Below are positions 33,880-45,208 of a stretch of 64,000 bases of DNA, piece after piece (the first letter of the stretch is position 1; each line of letters starts with the position of its first letter). The DNA comes from Lateolabrax maculatus (taxonomy: Eukaryota; Chordata; Actinopteri; Acropomatiformes; Lateolabracidae): contig CM062212.1 in NCBI GenBank assembly GCA_031216445.1, positions 22,652,501 through 22,716,500 on the forward strand, read 5' to 3'. The notes beneath the pieces are model-generated. The model did not search any database, was not told the DNA's origin, and was given only the letters and a program-made list of their open reading frames with translations. The translations under genes were made by a program, and so were the position numbers.

Positions 33880-34900
33880 GTCTATAATAAAATGAATGGG
33901 ACCAAATAATATTAATCTGATAAACTGGAATGCAAAATCTTTCTCAAATAAAACAAAATAACTATCAAAACATATAGTAAATTTAGAACATTTATAATTT
34001 TTTCAAGTTTCCTAGAAAATGAAAATGTACTAATTAATGTGTATGTTCCTAACACTGGACAGAAAAAAAAACTGAACTTGGTGCTGGCAGAATTAGCAGA
34101 TTATCCCATTTTGATGGGTGGGGAATAAACCTGGTTAGCGATGCCTTAATTGATAGGTCTGGAACCTCCTCCCATCAAATGGAACACTGTCAAATGCTCT
34201 AAAAGAAATACAAAATTCCTTGCATTATCTGATATATAGTGTTTTGTTAATCTTGGCAGACCTGAATACACTTATTATTCTCATGCTCACAATTCATTTT
34301 CCAGTATTGATTATCTGTTTTTCTCACACTTCTTGGTTGGTAATGTAATTGATTGCAAAATAACAGTAAAACTAAACAATGGAGATTTAATAATTCTTTT
34401 GAAATACAAAGATTTTGTGTCTATGGTGAGGGAAACAACTCTTAACATTTAAGGTAACTTGTAGGGGCTGGATTATAGACTACTCAACAGCTAAGAAAAA
34501 GGAAAAAATGGCAAGAAAACATAGTCTGATTACTAAACTGAAGACCCTCGAATCAAGACACATGTTGGACAATTCTACATGAGGAAAATGTGTTTTCTGT
34601 TTTTTAACTACATGGAAGATATTTTGAATCTGGGGATAAGGCAGGTAAAATTCCTTTCCTAAGACTGAAACAACAACAAAATAGCCAGTCAAATTTCTAT
34701 CTTAAATTATGAAAATGGGTCCTTGGTTTGTTATCAAACTCAAATTAATCAAGCATTTACAAATTTGTATAGCACATTGTATAAATCAGAATGTTGAATG
34801 AGTGAAAAGGAAATGGAAGACTTTTTCAGAGCTATATCTTTAGAAACCCCCTGAAGAAAAATGGGAATTACTGGAGACACCTGTCCTGGAAAACCAAATT
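33880..34900 (+). pseudogene. L1-like LINE fragment (endonuclease to pre-RT)
   Basis: Degenerate plus-strand frames show the L1-type endonuclease and linker: NVLINVYVPNTGQ near 34027-34062, LADYPILMGG near 34094-34122, NLVSDALIDRSG near 34133-34168, SSIDYLFFSH near 34300-34330, SKTKQWRFNN near 34366-34395, and after further breaks QINQAFTNLYSTLYKSE near 34742-34793. Stops and frameshifts throughout. No reverse transcriptase core follows, so the copy is truncated. Confidence 0.6.
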
Positions 34901-36210
34901 AAATCAATCAAGACGTCATGCTTTTAATGACTACATCACAGAGAAATATTCTAGATGTTTTGTGCATCAATTTATACATATTTCTATTACAGATATTCCC
35001 TATATATTGTATTTCATGTCCACTAAGGTTCTGGATGTGGTTGCACAATCTATTCATAAATCCATCACATCAAGTTTGTATGTAAAGGCTTTTCTAGATT
35101 CTTGGTAACCACAAGCTAGTTTTAACATGTAAATGAACAATGTTTAGCTTTCCTCCATGTTGCCTGCCAGCAGTGCCTGCAACAGGTGCTCAAATGCAAT
35201 CAAAGTTGATGAACAATGTTTCCTAGATGTCAAATTTCCAATGTTAATGAACAGAAGGAATGATTACAGTAAGAAAAAAGAAATACCTGTTTCAATGTTT
35301 GTGTGGGCACCTGACTGTTAATCATTTGTTGTAAAACAGAATTGATAAAATTGTGATTGAATTGAATTAAATTGAAATTTAACCTATCCTTTAATCTGGT
35401 TGCACCATTTAAATTGAAGGAATGCTTTTGCTAGTGAAAACCTTGGTGATGTGTACATTGGTTGCTAGGTCTATCCAATCAAAAGCAACCATGTAAACAG
35501 GAAGTCACTGTAGCATCACAAGTCGTAAAATAACTTCCTAAACTAATGATTGAATGACATATTAGGAACAATAATACTTTGTAAACATAGGCATGACTTT
35601 GTTTTATTTATATATGCAAACATGGAGACATTAGCCTAGCATTGCCAGACTAATTCGCAAATGCATATTAGTCTGGAAACTCTCAGTTCATTTTTGATTT
35701 CCAAGGGGAGTTATTGACGGGGGGAGACAACCAATCAGATCAACGAAGCGTCGTCCTGTCGGACGGTATGTTCTGTTGGAAATTTGACTAACACATATTT
35801 TTTTATCAGCATAAAGTGGGAAATATTGCAACCTTACAACTTCACTTGATCATTTAGTCTAATGTTATTTGCAGAACCTTTTGTAATTTGATGAGTAGTT
35901 TTATTTTTTATAAATCTTTCCATCAATCCCATTACTATTAAACCTTTCAATCAAGTTTATGGTCAGACCAGCGGACCTCTTTATTGTGTTTTCTTTATGA
36001 CTTCTTACAATTTTGACTCTATCCAAGTCATATGTTAGCAAGCTAATTTTCCCAGTTGTTCAGTCAGCTACAAAAGGTAGTTTAACAAGTGTAACAACTA
36101 ATGTGAGACACTAAATGTAAGAATTAGTTTGTGGGGTAAAATTTGCTTTAATTTGGAGATTTGTAAACCTCCACTTGTGTTGATTTTTTTATTTGATTTT
36201 TTTGATGAAA
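34901..36210. other. Intronic stretch with a perfect hairpin repeat
   Basis: No gene seen. Positions 35645-35676 form CCAGACTAAT-12 nt-ATTAGTCTGG, a perfect 10-bp inverted repeat of a type common in fish non-autonomous transposons. The element's outer limits are not visible to me. Confidence 0.45.
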
Positions 36211-36213
36211 AAT

Positions 36214-37582
36214 TGAAATTTCTTGCTGTTAAACTCAGACAAAACTGAAGTTATTGTTCTGGGTCCTAAACACCTGCGAGACGCACTATGTATAGATATA
36301 GTTACTCTAGATGGCATTGCCCTGGCCTCTAGCACCGCTGTAAGGAGTCTAGGAGTAATCTTTGATCAGGACATGTCCTTTAATACCCATATAAAACAGA
36401 CTTCAAAGACTGCCTTCTTCCACTTACGTAACATTATAAAAATCAGGCATATCCTGTCTCAAAAAGATGCAGAAAAACTAGTTCATGCATTTGTTACTTC
36501 TAGGTTAGATTACTGTAATTCCTTATTATCGGGTTGCCCCGATAAGTCTCTAAAGACTCTCCAGCTGATCCAGAATGCGGCTGCACGTGTACTGACAGGA
36601 ACTAGCAAAAGAGAACATATTTCTCCAATATTAGCTTCTCTGCACTGGCTCCCTGTGAAATCTAGAATAGAATTTAAGGTCGTCCTCCTCACTTACAAAT
36701 CTCTTATTGGTCAGGCAGCATCATATCTTAAAGAGCTGATAGTACCGTATTACCCCACTAGAGCACTACGCTCACAGAATGCAGGGTTACTTGTGGTACC
36801 TATAGTCTCTAAAAGTAGAATGGGAGCCAGAGCCTTTAGTTATCAAGCTCCTCTTCTGTGGAATCAGCTCCCAATTTGGGTTCGGGAGGCAGACACCCTC
36901 TCTTCGTTTAAGAGTATGCTAAAAACGTTCCTTTTTGATAAAGCTTATAGTTAGGGCTGGCTCAGGTGAGTCCTGAACCATCCCTTAGTTATGCTGTTAT
37001 AGGCTTAAGACTGCTGGGGGACTTCCTAGGACGCACTGAGCTTCTCTCTCCTCCTCTCCCTCTCTATCTGTACGCATTCCTATCCCACTAATACAGGCTA
37101 CCAACTCCATTTCTTCCTGGTAGTCCTTGTGCTTTCTGTGTTTTTTCGCCTTCTCACTTTCTGCAGGTATTTCTGCCTCTGGAGCTGTAGAGTCTGGATC
37201 TGTGATTGCCGGCCGTCTACTGCCCCCATGTTCCTGTTCCACACTCACTGCTGCAGTTGTTATTATTATTAGTCTGATTTGTTGTCTCTCCTCCTGTTCT
37301 GTCTCCCCTCTCCCCCTCTCTCCTCCCCTTTCAACCCAACTCGGTCGATGCAGATGGCCGCCCACCTAGAGCCTGGTTCTGCTCGAGGTTTCTACCTGTT
37401 AAAAGGGAGTTTTTCCTCGACACTACCGCCAAGTGCTGCTCATGGTGGGAACTGTTGGGTCTCTGTAAATAATATTTTAAAGAGTATGGTCTAGTCCTAC
37501 TCTATGTGAAAGCGTCTTGAGATAACTTTTGTTATGATTTGGCGCTATACAAATAAAATTGACTTGACTTGACTTGACTTGA
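36214..37582 (+). mobile_element. L2-type LINE, 5'-truncated, with 3' UTR and tail
   Basis: Best-preserved copy of the L2 family in the window. It starts inside the reverse transcriptase thumb (LLNSDKTEVIVLGPKH) and stays open for about 240 codons to the stop at 36954. The reading runs through DQDMSFNTHIKQT, RLDYCNSLLSGCP, IQNAAARVLTG, SLHWLPVKSRIEFKVVLLTY and SFKSMLKTFLFDKAYS. The 3' UTR follows, containing CT-rich stretches and 'ggcgctatac', and ends in a (TTGAC)n tail at 37560-37582. There is no ATG at the open-frame start, as expected for 5' truncation during reverse transcription. The intact frame suggests a younger insertion than the other L2 copies here. Confidence 0.85.
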
Positions 37583-38025
37583 TGAATCAATTGACCATTT
37601 AGTCAATGAAATATCAGAGAAGAAAAGTAAAAAATCCTCATCCCAATTTTCCGGAGACCTAGTTTATCTTCGTCCAAACAACGAGAGATTCAGTTAATCA
37701 ACTAATTGTCCGAGACTCAGCATTGTCAGAGTTGAAGCTTAAGCCTTCCATCCATACAATAACATCTCAGGGGATTATTATTTTCAGATTCACACTACAA
37801 CAAGCAGTTTCAAGGATGTGTGGGAGCCATTAAGACATCTACACCTCTGTATGTAATAGACAGTTTAGTGTGGTTTGTATCTAATTCCATGGTGGCTGGC
37901 AGAGTGTGGAGTATGTGCACAGCTTGAATGGCGTCAGATCGATTGAAGCTCAGGTTTCAGTAGACCTGAGTCCCCACTAGGGACCACATTCAGGCCTGAG
38001 GAAATCGACCAGCAGCTGCTCTTAC

Positions 38026-38411
38026 CTTGATGACAGCCTCCAGCTCGTCTGGGGACACACATGGGTGTTTCTGCAGGAAGGCTGCCTTCTCTGCTGTGAT
38101 GGTGATCTTCTGGTTGTTTTCAAAGGGCTGCTCCAGCGCCCGGAACACCAAGCCCCCTGCCACCAGGTAGGCCACTACCACCACGAACACTGCCAGCACT
38201 GTCTTCAGCTTCATCATAGTGAAAGGGGCTGAACCATCGGCTACTGCCTCCATGCTGGCCACCATGCTGGGTGGGCGGGAGGAGACGGAGAGCCGCGGCA
38301 CAGCACAGCCCATTGGATTCTGCATGGTGGCCACGCTTGCATGCACAAGGCTGGACTGAAGCATGCCTGGCTGCACCTTTTTGGGAGGGACCAGGTTGGT
38401 CTGGACTGCCA
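38026..38411 (-). CDS. kcnk10: kcnk10 (TREK-2) coding exon 2: N-terminus, TM1, cap start
   Basis: Second coding exon, 386 bp. The acceptor is 'tttgtttcag' above 38411 and the donor is AAG|gtaagagc at 38025. With the last G of exon 1 it encodes Val19 and residues 20-147. It begins with a cytosolic segment (AVQTNLVPPKK, then PRLSVSSRPPSMVASME), which resembles the mammalian TREK-2 pattern of PRLSISSRA...MEG. The first membrane helix is VLAVFVVVVAYLVAGGLVF (about residues 90-108). After it comes RALEQPFENNQK and the cap helix with Cys136 (KHPCVSP), the position used for the inter-subunit disulfide in K2P caps. Several in-frame Met codons precede TM1 (residues 35, 48, 52, 68, 72). TREK channels are known for alternative translation starts, but usage here cannot be read from sequence. 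The stretch up to residue 70 is longer and more divergent than the channel core. Confidence 0.95.
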
Positions 38412-40891
38412 CTGAAACAAAGGACAAATGAACAACTGTGTGCTGCAGTATCTGCATGATACAGTGACGTTCCCTGCTGATGAACACTCTGATATGCAAC
38501 AGGTGAACAGCATGAATGACCTTTCATATGACATTAATTTAATTTCATAATGTCTGCTAATACCTTTAGGCAGAAACAGTTCCTCAGGGCAACAATAGTC
38601 CATATGGGGGATATAAAGTGATCAAAGACAGGTTGAATTATTTTTAAAACCAGATTTTAAAAAGATAAGATAAGATAAGACTTTATTCATCCCTCACTGG
38701 GGAAATTCGCTTGTAATGCAACAGGGTTTGCCATAAAAGAATGAAAGGGACTATTACAGCTACTCCATTTTATCTCCAGAAGCCATTTTTTCCCAGGATT
38801 CATATTTGCCTATTTGATAAAAAGGAGGGATGTCTTTCAGCAGAAGGACTAATGGGTCTTGAGGGAAGACAGACAGGAGAGAGTCTTTTACCAACAGCTT
38901 TTAAGCCCAGCTATACAGTGTGAGATAGTACAGTGCTCCACCTGGCTGCTCAATCAACCTCTCTGCTCACAAATGCTTCACTGCTGCTACAAAAACAACA
39001 GGAGGAAAGACCTTTAGAAAAATACAGGACTTCCAAATAATAGCGACAGCCTCTGCCTTTTGATGAGCATTAATATCCTTATGTAACTATTTTACTTATA
39101 TTTATCTTTGACTCCTGTATGTAGTTTGGATTTATTCTATTTAAAGGTCTCTGCATATTTTACATGTGAAAGACAGTTTAGTAAACATGGTTAGTCCTAC
39201 TCAGCCTGTGTACACAGCTGTATAGTGTCTTCCATGGCTCTGGAGGAGCTTTGTCAAGTCAGAGAAATTTAGGAGACTATTTTCATGTCATCAGGGTTAT
39301 CTCTGCTTGGGCATGGAGACATTGTTCATACCCACAGAACTTGGGTACTATCTATAGTATCTTTAGGTTTCGTCTGTTGGTTGGACAAAAGAAACAATCT
39401 GAAGATGTCACCTTTGGCTTTTACTATTTTCAGAAATTTTACAGACCAAATGATTAATCAGTTAATTGAGAAGATAAGTGGCAGATTCATCATTAATGAA
39501 AATAACCATGGTTTGCAACCCTAAAAAGTTCATTATTAACCTTGGAAATAGTATTTGGACAAAAAATCTTAAGTCAGGGTCTACTTAGTAGAGTAGTTAG
39601 TTTTTCCAGGGCTTTCAGTTGCATCTCACAATCTTCATCAGCAGATGGAGTTTGCTGATACAGTGGATGAAGTTTTGAGTAAAAACTCTCTCATTGCCCT
39701 GGTAGAGGTAAAATCAGCCAAAGAGGATTGTGAGATGCTTTCAAAAGCTCAGGAAACTGAAAGAGAGTAGCCCTTGAGTTACTAAATAAAGTGTTCAGTG
39801 ATAATATAGAAAAGGGAACCTACAGCTAAATGTCACCAATTTTCTTGCTATGCTGCTAGTTATCTCCTAGATCCAACACAGGTTGTTGACTGCGGTGAGT
39901 GTTGACTAGCTCCCAGTATAACCGGCAAAACAAAAAGAGGTGGATTTTTACATGTCATCATCTATTCACTAAATAATGTTATGCAACAGTGGGTTGGGGA
40001 ATCGTGACCACTGTGCCACATCTCACGGACACTGAGCATAGTTATAGAAACCATTAGAATCAATGGCTTTGATTTATGTAACCAAATCAGCTGCAATGTG
40101 CGGTTCATCTGCTCACATACAGGTGCGATGATGAACGACACTCTTCAGAAATCACAGAATAATGATGTGGGAGGAACACTTGAAAATGAAAGAATGCTGT
40201 CATATCTTTCCTGATGGTCATGTGCTGAACATATAAGTGACATCTACGATCTGACAGCTGGACAAACGTGCAGATGCTGGCACTGTGGGAGAACGTGACA
40301 CACATGCAGAATTTAGGGGCATCTGCCTGGCAGTGGATGAGGTAATGTTCCAACCAGACACTGTGCACATCTCTCCACTGCATTACATTGAAGCTTTTGT
40401 TGAATGTCGGTATAATTAGCTAATGTAAATCTTTTCCGTTTCCTCCCACTGAATCATTTCTCAGGTATCAGCACATCAACACGTCCCCCTCGTGTTTTGA
40501 GCGCGGGGGATGCTACAGTAAAGACACGGCTGCAGTATTCTCCCTTAGTAAACTTCAGCATGCAGCATCTGCCTCTACTGTACCACCTTTCTCTCGAAAG
40601 TCTACTTCTGGTCAGCCTCTTTCATTAGCAAGCCTGTAGTAGAAACAATGGTAGCAACAGTGGTTGCAGACCAGGTAAAGGCTATTAAGACTGTATAAAG
40701 GAACATTTTCCCACACTGCAGCATTTAATTTCAAAACGCGCAGTAGGCTAATGACATGATTTTAAGATTAACTTTCACCAAATTCAGTATAAAATCAAAT
40801 GGTTAGACTAAATGCAGATTAGATAGCAATGTTTTGTCTAAATACACACTGCAGCCTTTACAAAAATAGTATGACTAATTGACAGTCTAAC
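38412..40891 (-). other. kcnk10 intron 1
   Basis: About 2.5 kb between the short first coding exon and exon 2. At 38661-38715 lies a LINE-type 3' tail in inverted orientation: (GATAA)n followed by 'gactttattcatccctcact'. The remainder has no feature I can name. Confidence 0.75.
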
Positions 40892-40946
40892 CTGGTGGAG
40901 GGTTCATGCTCCCTGGTTTTCTTGGATTCTCAGTCGGAAATTTCAT
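40892..40946 (-). CDS. kcnk10: kcnk10 (TREK-2) coding exon 1: start codon
   Basis: 55-bp coding exon: ATG at 40946-40944, then KFPTENPRKPGSMNPPP, one extra G, and donor G|gttaga. The beginning MKFPxExPRK is the same as the TREK-2 isoform that starts MKFPIETPRK in mammals as I recall it, which is the main reason for calling kcnk10 and for choosing this start. The splice phase (1) joins exactly to exon 2, giving V-A-V at the junction, matching VAVP in mammals. An alternative first exon, as used by other TREK-2 isoforms, is not recognisable in the window. The CpG-rich sequence just upstream supports a promoter-proximal first exon. Confidence 0.85.
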
Positions 40947-41240
40947 CTTGATTCTGATGGCTCTTGGTGCTACTGTTGGGTGGAATAAATGTCTTCAATC
41001 CCTTTCGGGCGATTCCGTCGACTTTAACCGAGATAGGATGGAGAACGGCGGGGAGTAAAAACACATCATCGCGGTGTGTGGTCCTGCTGTAGTGGCCAAA
41101 AGGCTCCTCTTCTTTCTTCACCCACGGCGATCTTCAGGACACACACCCACTGCTCGCCGCATCACAGTCTGCATTCTGTAAACACCGTGGGCGCGCGCAG
41201 CGGGAGACGATGCTCCATTGAAGAATCTAACGTTTACATT
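40947..41240 (-). promoter_or_regulatory. CpG-rich 5' UTR/promoter region of kcnk10
   Basis: Upstream of the start codon the sequence becomes rich in CG dinucleotides (for example 'gggcgattccgtcgac', 'gaacggcggggag', 'cgtgggcgcgcgcagcggga'). This contrasts with the AT-rich surroundings and suggests a small CpG island. A TATA box is not evident. The transcription start cannot be fixed from sequence. Confidence 0.45.
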
Positions 41241-43470
41241 GTGATGGTTTGTTTTTCTATTATGTATTTACATCAGGTTGCATCGAAACAGCGAAAGGAT
41301 CCACCTCTCTCCGACATTGAGCAAAACTGCTTCTTGTCTCCACGCCACGGCCCACCGGCGTGCAGGGCGGCTGCGTACTACAAGACACGACGTCAGGTTG
41401 CTGAAAGATAACAGTTGGCCTGGAAGAGGAGAGAGCAAAAAAGAGAGAGAGGGAAATGGAATGATTACAGCAAGCCTGTTTCAGTGTTCATATGGTCACC
41501 CAACTTAAGAAAAGCTTGAGAAATGTTATTTGTTTAAAACACTACTTTTTTTTCTTGTTTTTACTTTCTGTTTGCCCTAAATGTTTCATTATAGCGGTCA
41601 CTGACGTCACATATAGAGACTGGATGTCTTTCTGGGGACAGGCTCTCCTCCTCTCCTGCTGATCAAGCCTGAGGGTAACTGAAGTTTATTGGGCCTTTAT
41701 TCAAACGCATTTTGCAAGCATAATTCAATATGCAAAGTGCAATGCCATCATCAATTCCGTTCCATTATTTTGATTCAAAATTCAAATGAAGGCTTAATCA
41801 ATTGCATTTTATATTGCACCGATTTTTTTTTTTTGCCTCTTTATGTTTGCAATTGGAAATTTAACGTGCAGTCATAAGAGCACCCCCAGTCTACTGCATT
41901 ACATTTACTTGTCACCAGGCTCTTTTGGTGTCAAAATTCAAATGGATATGCAATCTGTGAGTCCTTTCATAAAGGCGGGTCCCCACCCAGATTCTGGTAA
42001 GAATCGCCCCTACTCTGCTAACCTAAACCAAAAAAATAACGATCCTGTAAGTCATAATTATGAGATACTATCTCATAATTGTGCCACTTCTTATACATAC
42101 TGTAGCCTACCAGTGAAAGTGACTTTAAAAACCTCATTTAAATTAAAGACAGTGTCACTTATGTATCCATCCTATGTAACTGTATTTCAGATGGCATGTA
42201 CAATAAACAATTCAGGGCATATTGCGCCTTGCACATAGCCTGTATGTAAATGTAACAGATTAATGTAGACATAGTTTATGAATTTCAGCAAACCATTCCA
42301 TTTATTATTTTTGTTCTGTTGGGTCTGCATCTCCTGCCTCTTAATTGAAAACGCAAAAAACACAAAGCAGAACAGCATAGGCTAACCCAGCCAGCTCCAT
42401 ATAGATGCATCTTTAAAAGTGTGCACCATATACATGGTAACAGTAGAGTACTACATTTTTCCAAACATCGTCAGTAAAATAACATGACTATACAACACCG
42501 CCTCCATATAGATGCATCTGTAAGTGTGCACCATATACATGGTAACAGTACAGTACTACATTTTTCAAAACATTGACTTGAATACACAATACACAACAGT
42601 TTTAATGGCAACAGGTACAACAACAACATAGTAACATGGCAATTTACCATAAATTTATTCAGTCAGGAATTGACAACTCCCAAAGATTTTTTTGTAAAGA
42701 TTCTTACACATATTTCTATCGTCCCTTTATGCCTTTATGCGTGAACAAATGTACTTTGTATACTATTGAGAAAATGATGATGCTGTAGATTTTGCGTGTA
42801 ACTGGATGTCGACATATGACAATATACAATATGATAATTAGCTAAGAGATTCTTAGACAAGATGGTTGTTTTGAGTGACTAACACACAAATTATTTGTGC
42901 CATAGTGTTTGTTTCGTCACACATTTGAATTGCAAATTCTTCTACTTATGAACATTATTAGATGTTTACACCATGACTACATTTACTTTAGGCATGTATT
43001 AGCTCAAAAAGTCTTACACGGGTCAGTCCACCATGTATGTTCTTTACAATGGGATTAAGCATTAAATTTAAGTGACATTAACTAATGCCAGGCTAAATGT
43101 AACTTTTGTAGTATTAACTTTACTTAACAGTAAGCTTAGCTCAAAAACAAACAAAAAAAGCTAAAAGCATTGTTTGCATAGACCTCAATAGACAAGGTTC
43201 TTTACTTAAAAGTGCCAACAAAAGTTATTTAAACATACATCTTTGCCCTCCTGGATCTCTACTAGGGTGATGCTATTATCTATGGTGTTATCCTTAACAA
43301 ATTATCTAGGTAACAACCAGGAATGTTTGTCTTGAGAGCTATCTGTTGAACCCTTTCAATCTTATGCAAGGTTTCACATGAAGACGCTTGGTCGCTGACA
43401 TTATACAATGAAATAACAAGATTTTACATCAAAATTGTGTGTGAATACCATAAACGCACACATACACCCT
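41241..43470. other. Intergenic stretch with a short tandem duplication
   Basis: Nothing gene-like seen. About 42397-42471 and 42504-42576 are two near-identical copies ('ccatatagatgcatct', 'gtgcaccatatacatggtaa') at a 106-bp offset. Short open frames at 41076-41411 and 41843-42238 lack recognisable homology. Confidence 0.45.
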
Positions 43471-43483
43471 GGACTCGATTAGA

Positions 43484-45208
43484 TTATGTCCATTACCCAC
43501 ACATTAGACTCCAACACCTTGTTCAACTCAGAGCTGAAGTCAGGGTAGCTGTCATAGTGGACTGACAGCTCCAGCACACAGCCACATTTATGGGCCACAG
43601 GTCTTCTCTGAAAACATTGAATCTGGGTAAAGTCAATAATAATTTCTTTCCCCATGAATAGATCTGACCCTGTGCATAACCTGAGGAACAAACAAAGATG
43701 CTGCATATCAGCATTCCTCAAATATGTGTTTAGGTACTTCTGAATGTCCTTCTGGTGGACATTCACCGTCTCTGGGATGGTGAAAGACTTCACAACTTTT
43801 CTCACAGTTGGTTGCAGGGTTTCATATACAGTTGTGAGGTCCTGAAGGCTATCCCCGGCGGTGCTGAGTATTTTTACCCATTATTCGATTATGTAGCCAG
43901 GCTCTTGGACTAGCCTTTTGAGGGCAAGCTCCTGGAGGATTTCATTGACATTGATAGCTGTTGGTATCCTTCTGCAGCTGTGGTTATCTCAATTAATTCT
44001 TCTTGGTCAACACTGTTAACATGATTGATTCAAACACTGTACGCTCAGACTCAGGCATGTATTTGAGGAAATTCTCCACTACATTGCTCTTCACATATCC
44101 CAAGACAGCTTGCTCTAATATGACAGGCGCGATCTTCACTGGAAGATATTTCTCCATCCAAAAGCAATTATTTGACCTACACTCTCCCACTGCTGCTATC
44201 CAAAATCATGCCTTAGAAAAGGCACTTTAAAAGCATTTCCTGTTGTGCATTGGTTGTAGAATTCACTCCAGAATTCTGAGAGACAATCTCTCACAACTCC
44301 TCCATCATCGTACACCATCTCAGTAGTACAAACTGGATTTTGAACCTGCACTGTGACTGTGTGGACTGTACATTTTTTTTTTCTGTGTGGTCAAATAAAA
44401 TCTAAGAAGAGGGAGTTTTGTGTCAGTTGTGTCCAACTGTAATTACACTGTCAACTGTTGCCTCTTGATAATCTTTGAGGTCTAACTCCAAATCTGTTAA
44501 GGGCCCCAGACTATTTCTCCCGTCTGGAAAGAAAAGGCCAATTGCTTCCTGCATCAAATCCCTTTTCTGAGCATCCTTTGAAACATCAACTTTTCTTGTT
44601 CCACCTCCTTGTCTGGCTCTCACTTGCTTAAAAGTGTCTTTTTCATCATCATAATGCATCCATCCTATTTCTACTTTTCACATTCTCTTCAGAACATTTT
44701 TTTTTCTGAGTTGGTTGTAAGTGCTCTCCCTGGTTTGTGCTGCTGCCTCCTTCATCACAAGGTTTTCTTTTGTCCAATTTATGTTTCAGGCGCTCAAAAA
44801 GCTTTGATATGCGAGTGTTATTGTGGCTGTTTTCCTTCTGCTTACGAAATACTAACACTGCTAGGCGATCACCATATGATGGCAAATAAGTCTTTAATTC
44901 TTCATCTGTCATCAGCTGTATGGTGCGGGCATCAATCTAAAACATGGACAATGGAATTGTTTAAAAAAGATCATTTTTGATAATATTTAATTATCTACAA
45001 TTTAATGTAACAGCAATACAAGAAAGTTCATGTTTATTTTATTTATTATTTTAAACATTAATTTAAAAGCAATAAAAGTGTCTATGAAAGTACAGCTGTC
45101 TGACTCAAATATTCTGCTTTTGCAGTTAATTACCTTCTCATGCTCCAGGGTCTCTATTGTTTCCTCAGGTACATTTCTCTGTCTCAAGAAGTCAGAGGCT
45201 ATCATCAT
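43484..45208 (-). pseudogene. HECT/G2E3-like gene, decayed, multi-exon
   Basis: Minus-strand gene of the G2/M-phase-specific E3 ligase-like group that is numerous in fish. A possible first exon, 45134-45208 (MMIASDFLRQRNVPEET to LEHEK), ends in donor AAG|gtaatt. Exon 2 begins after 'gttttag' at 44936 with IDARTIQLMTDEELKTYLPS and GDRLAVLVFRKQKE, a SAM-like region. A 1-nt frameshift near 44660 separates it from VEIGWMHYDDEKDTFKQVRA, RQGGGTRKVDVS and LFFPDGRNSLGPL. Further breaks precede EKYLPVKIAPVILEQAVLGY near 44130 and the HECT C-terminus at 43805-43482: LCLFLRLCTGSDLF, RPVAHKCGCVLELS and a final WVMDII stop. The Cys in AHKC is where the thioester cysteine of HECT ligases (AxTC) is expected. 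Frameshifts and stops between blocks make a pseudogene likely; no complete ligase can be made. Confidence 0.65.

Larger units (their letters stand above)
2981..38025 (-). other. kcnk10 intron 2 (about 35 kb)
   Basis: This interval separates exon 2 (donor AAG|gtaagagc at 38025) from exon 3 (acceptor just above 2980). Both phases are 0, so the junction restores a continuous frame. It is filled with mobile-element remnants and the nine-unit tandem array, each listed separately. Stretches at 2981-3370, 6860-8460, 12600-14220, 27870-28660, 32445-33880, 34900-35640, 35680-36210 and 37585-38025 contain no gene or repeat I can identify beyond low-complexity runs. Confidence 0.85.

Noticed and set aside
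37127..37494. Open frames in the CT-rich region after the L2 coding end
   Set aside because: They are in the 3' UTR of the LINE and recur at the same place in the other L2 copies.
38120..38603. Alternative-frame open frames of 135 and 120 codons over kcnk10 exon 2
   Set aside because: They are shadows of the channel exon in other frames and cross its splice borders.
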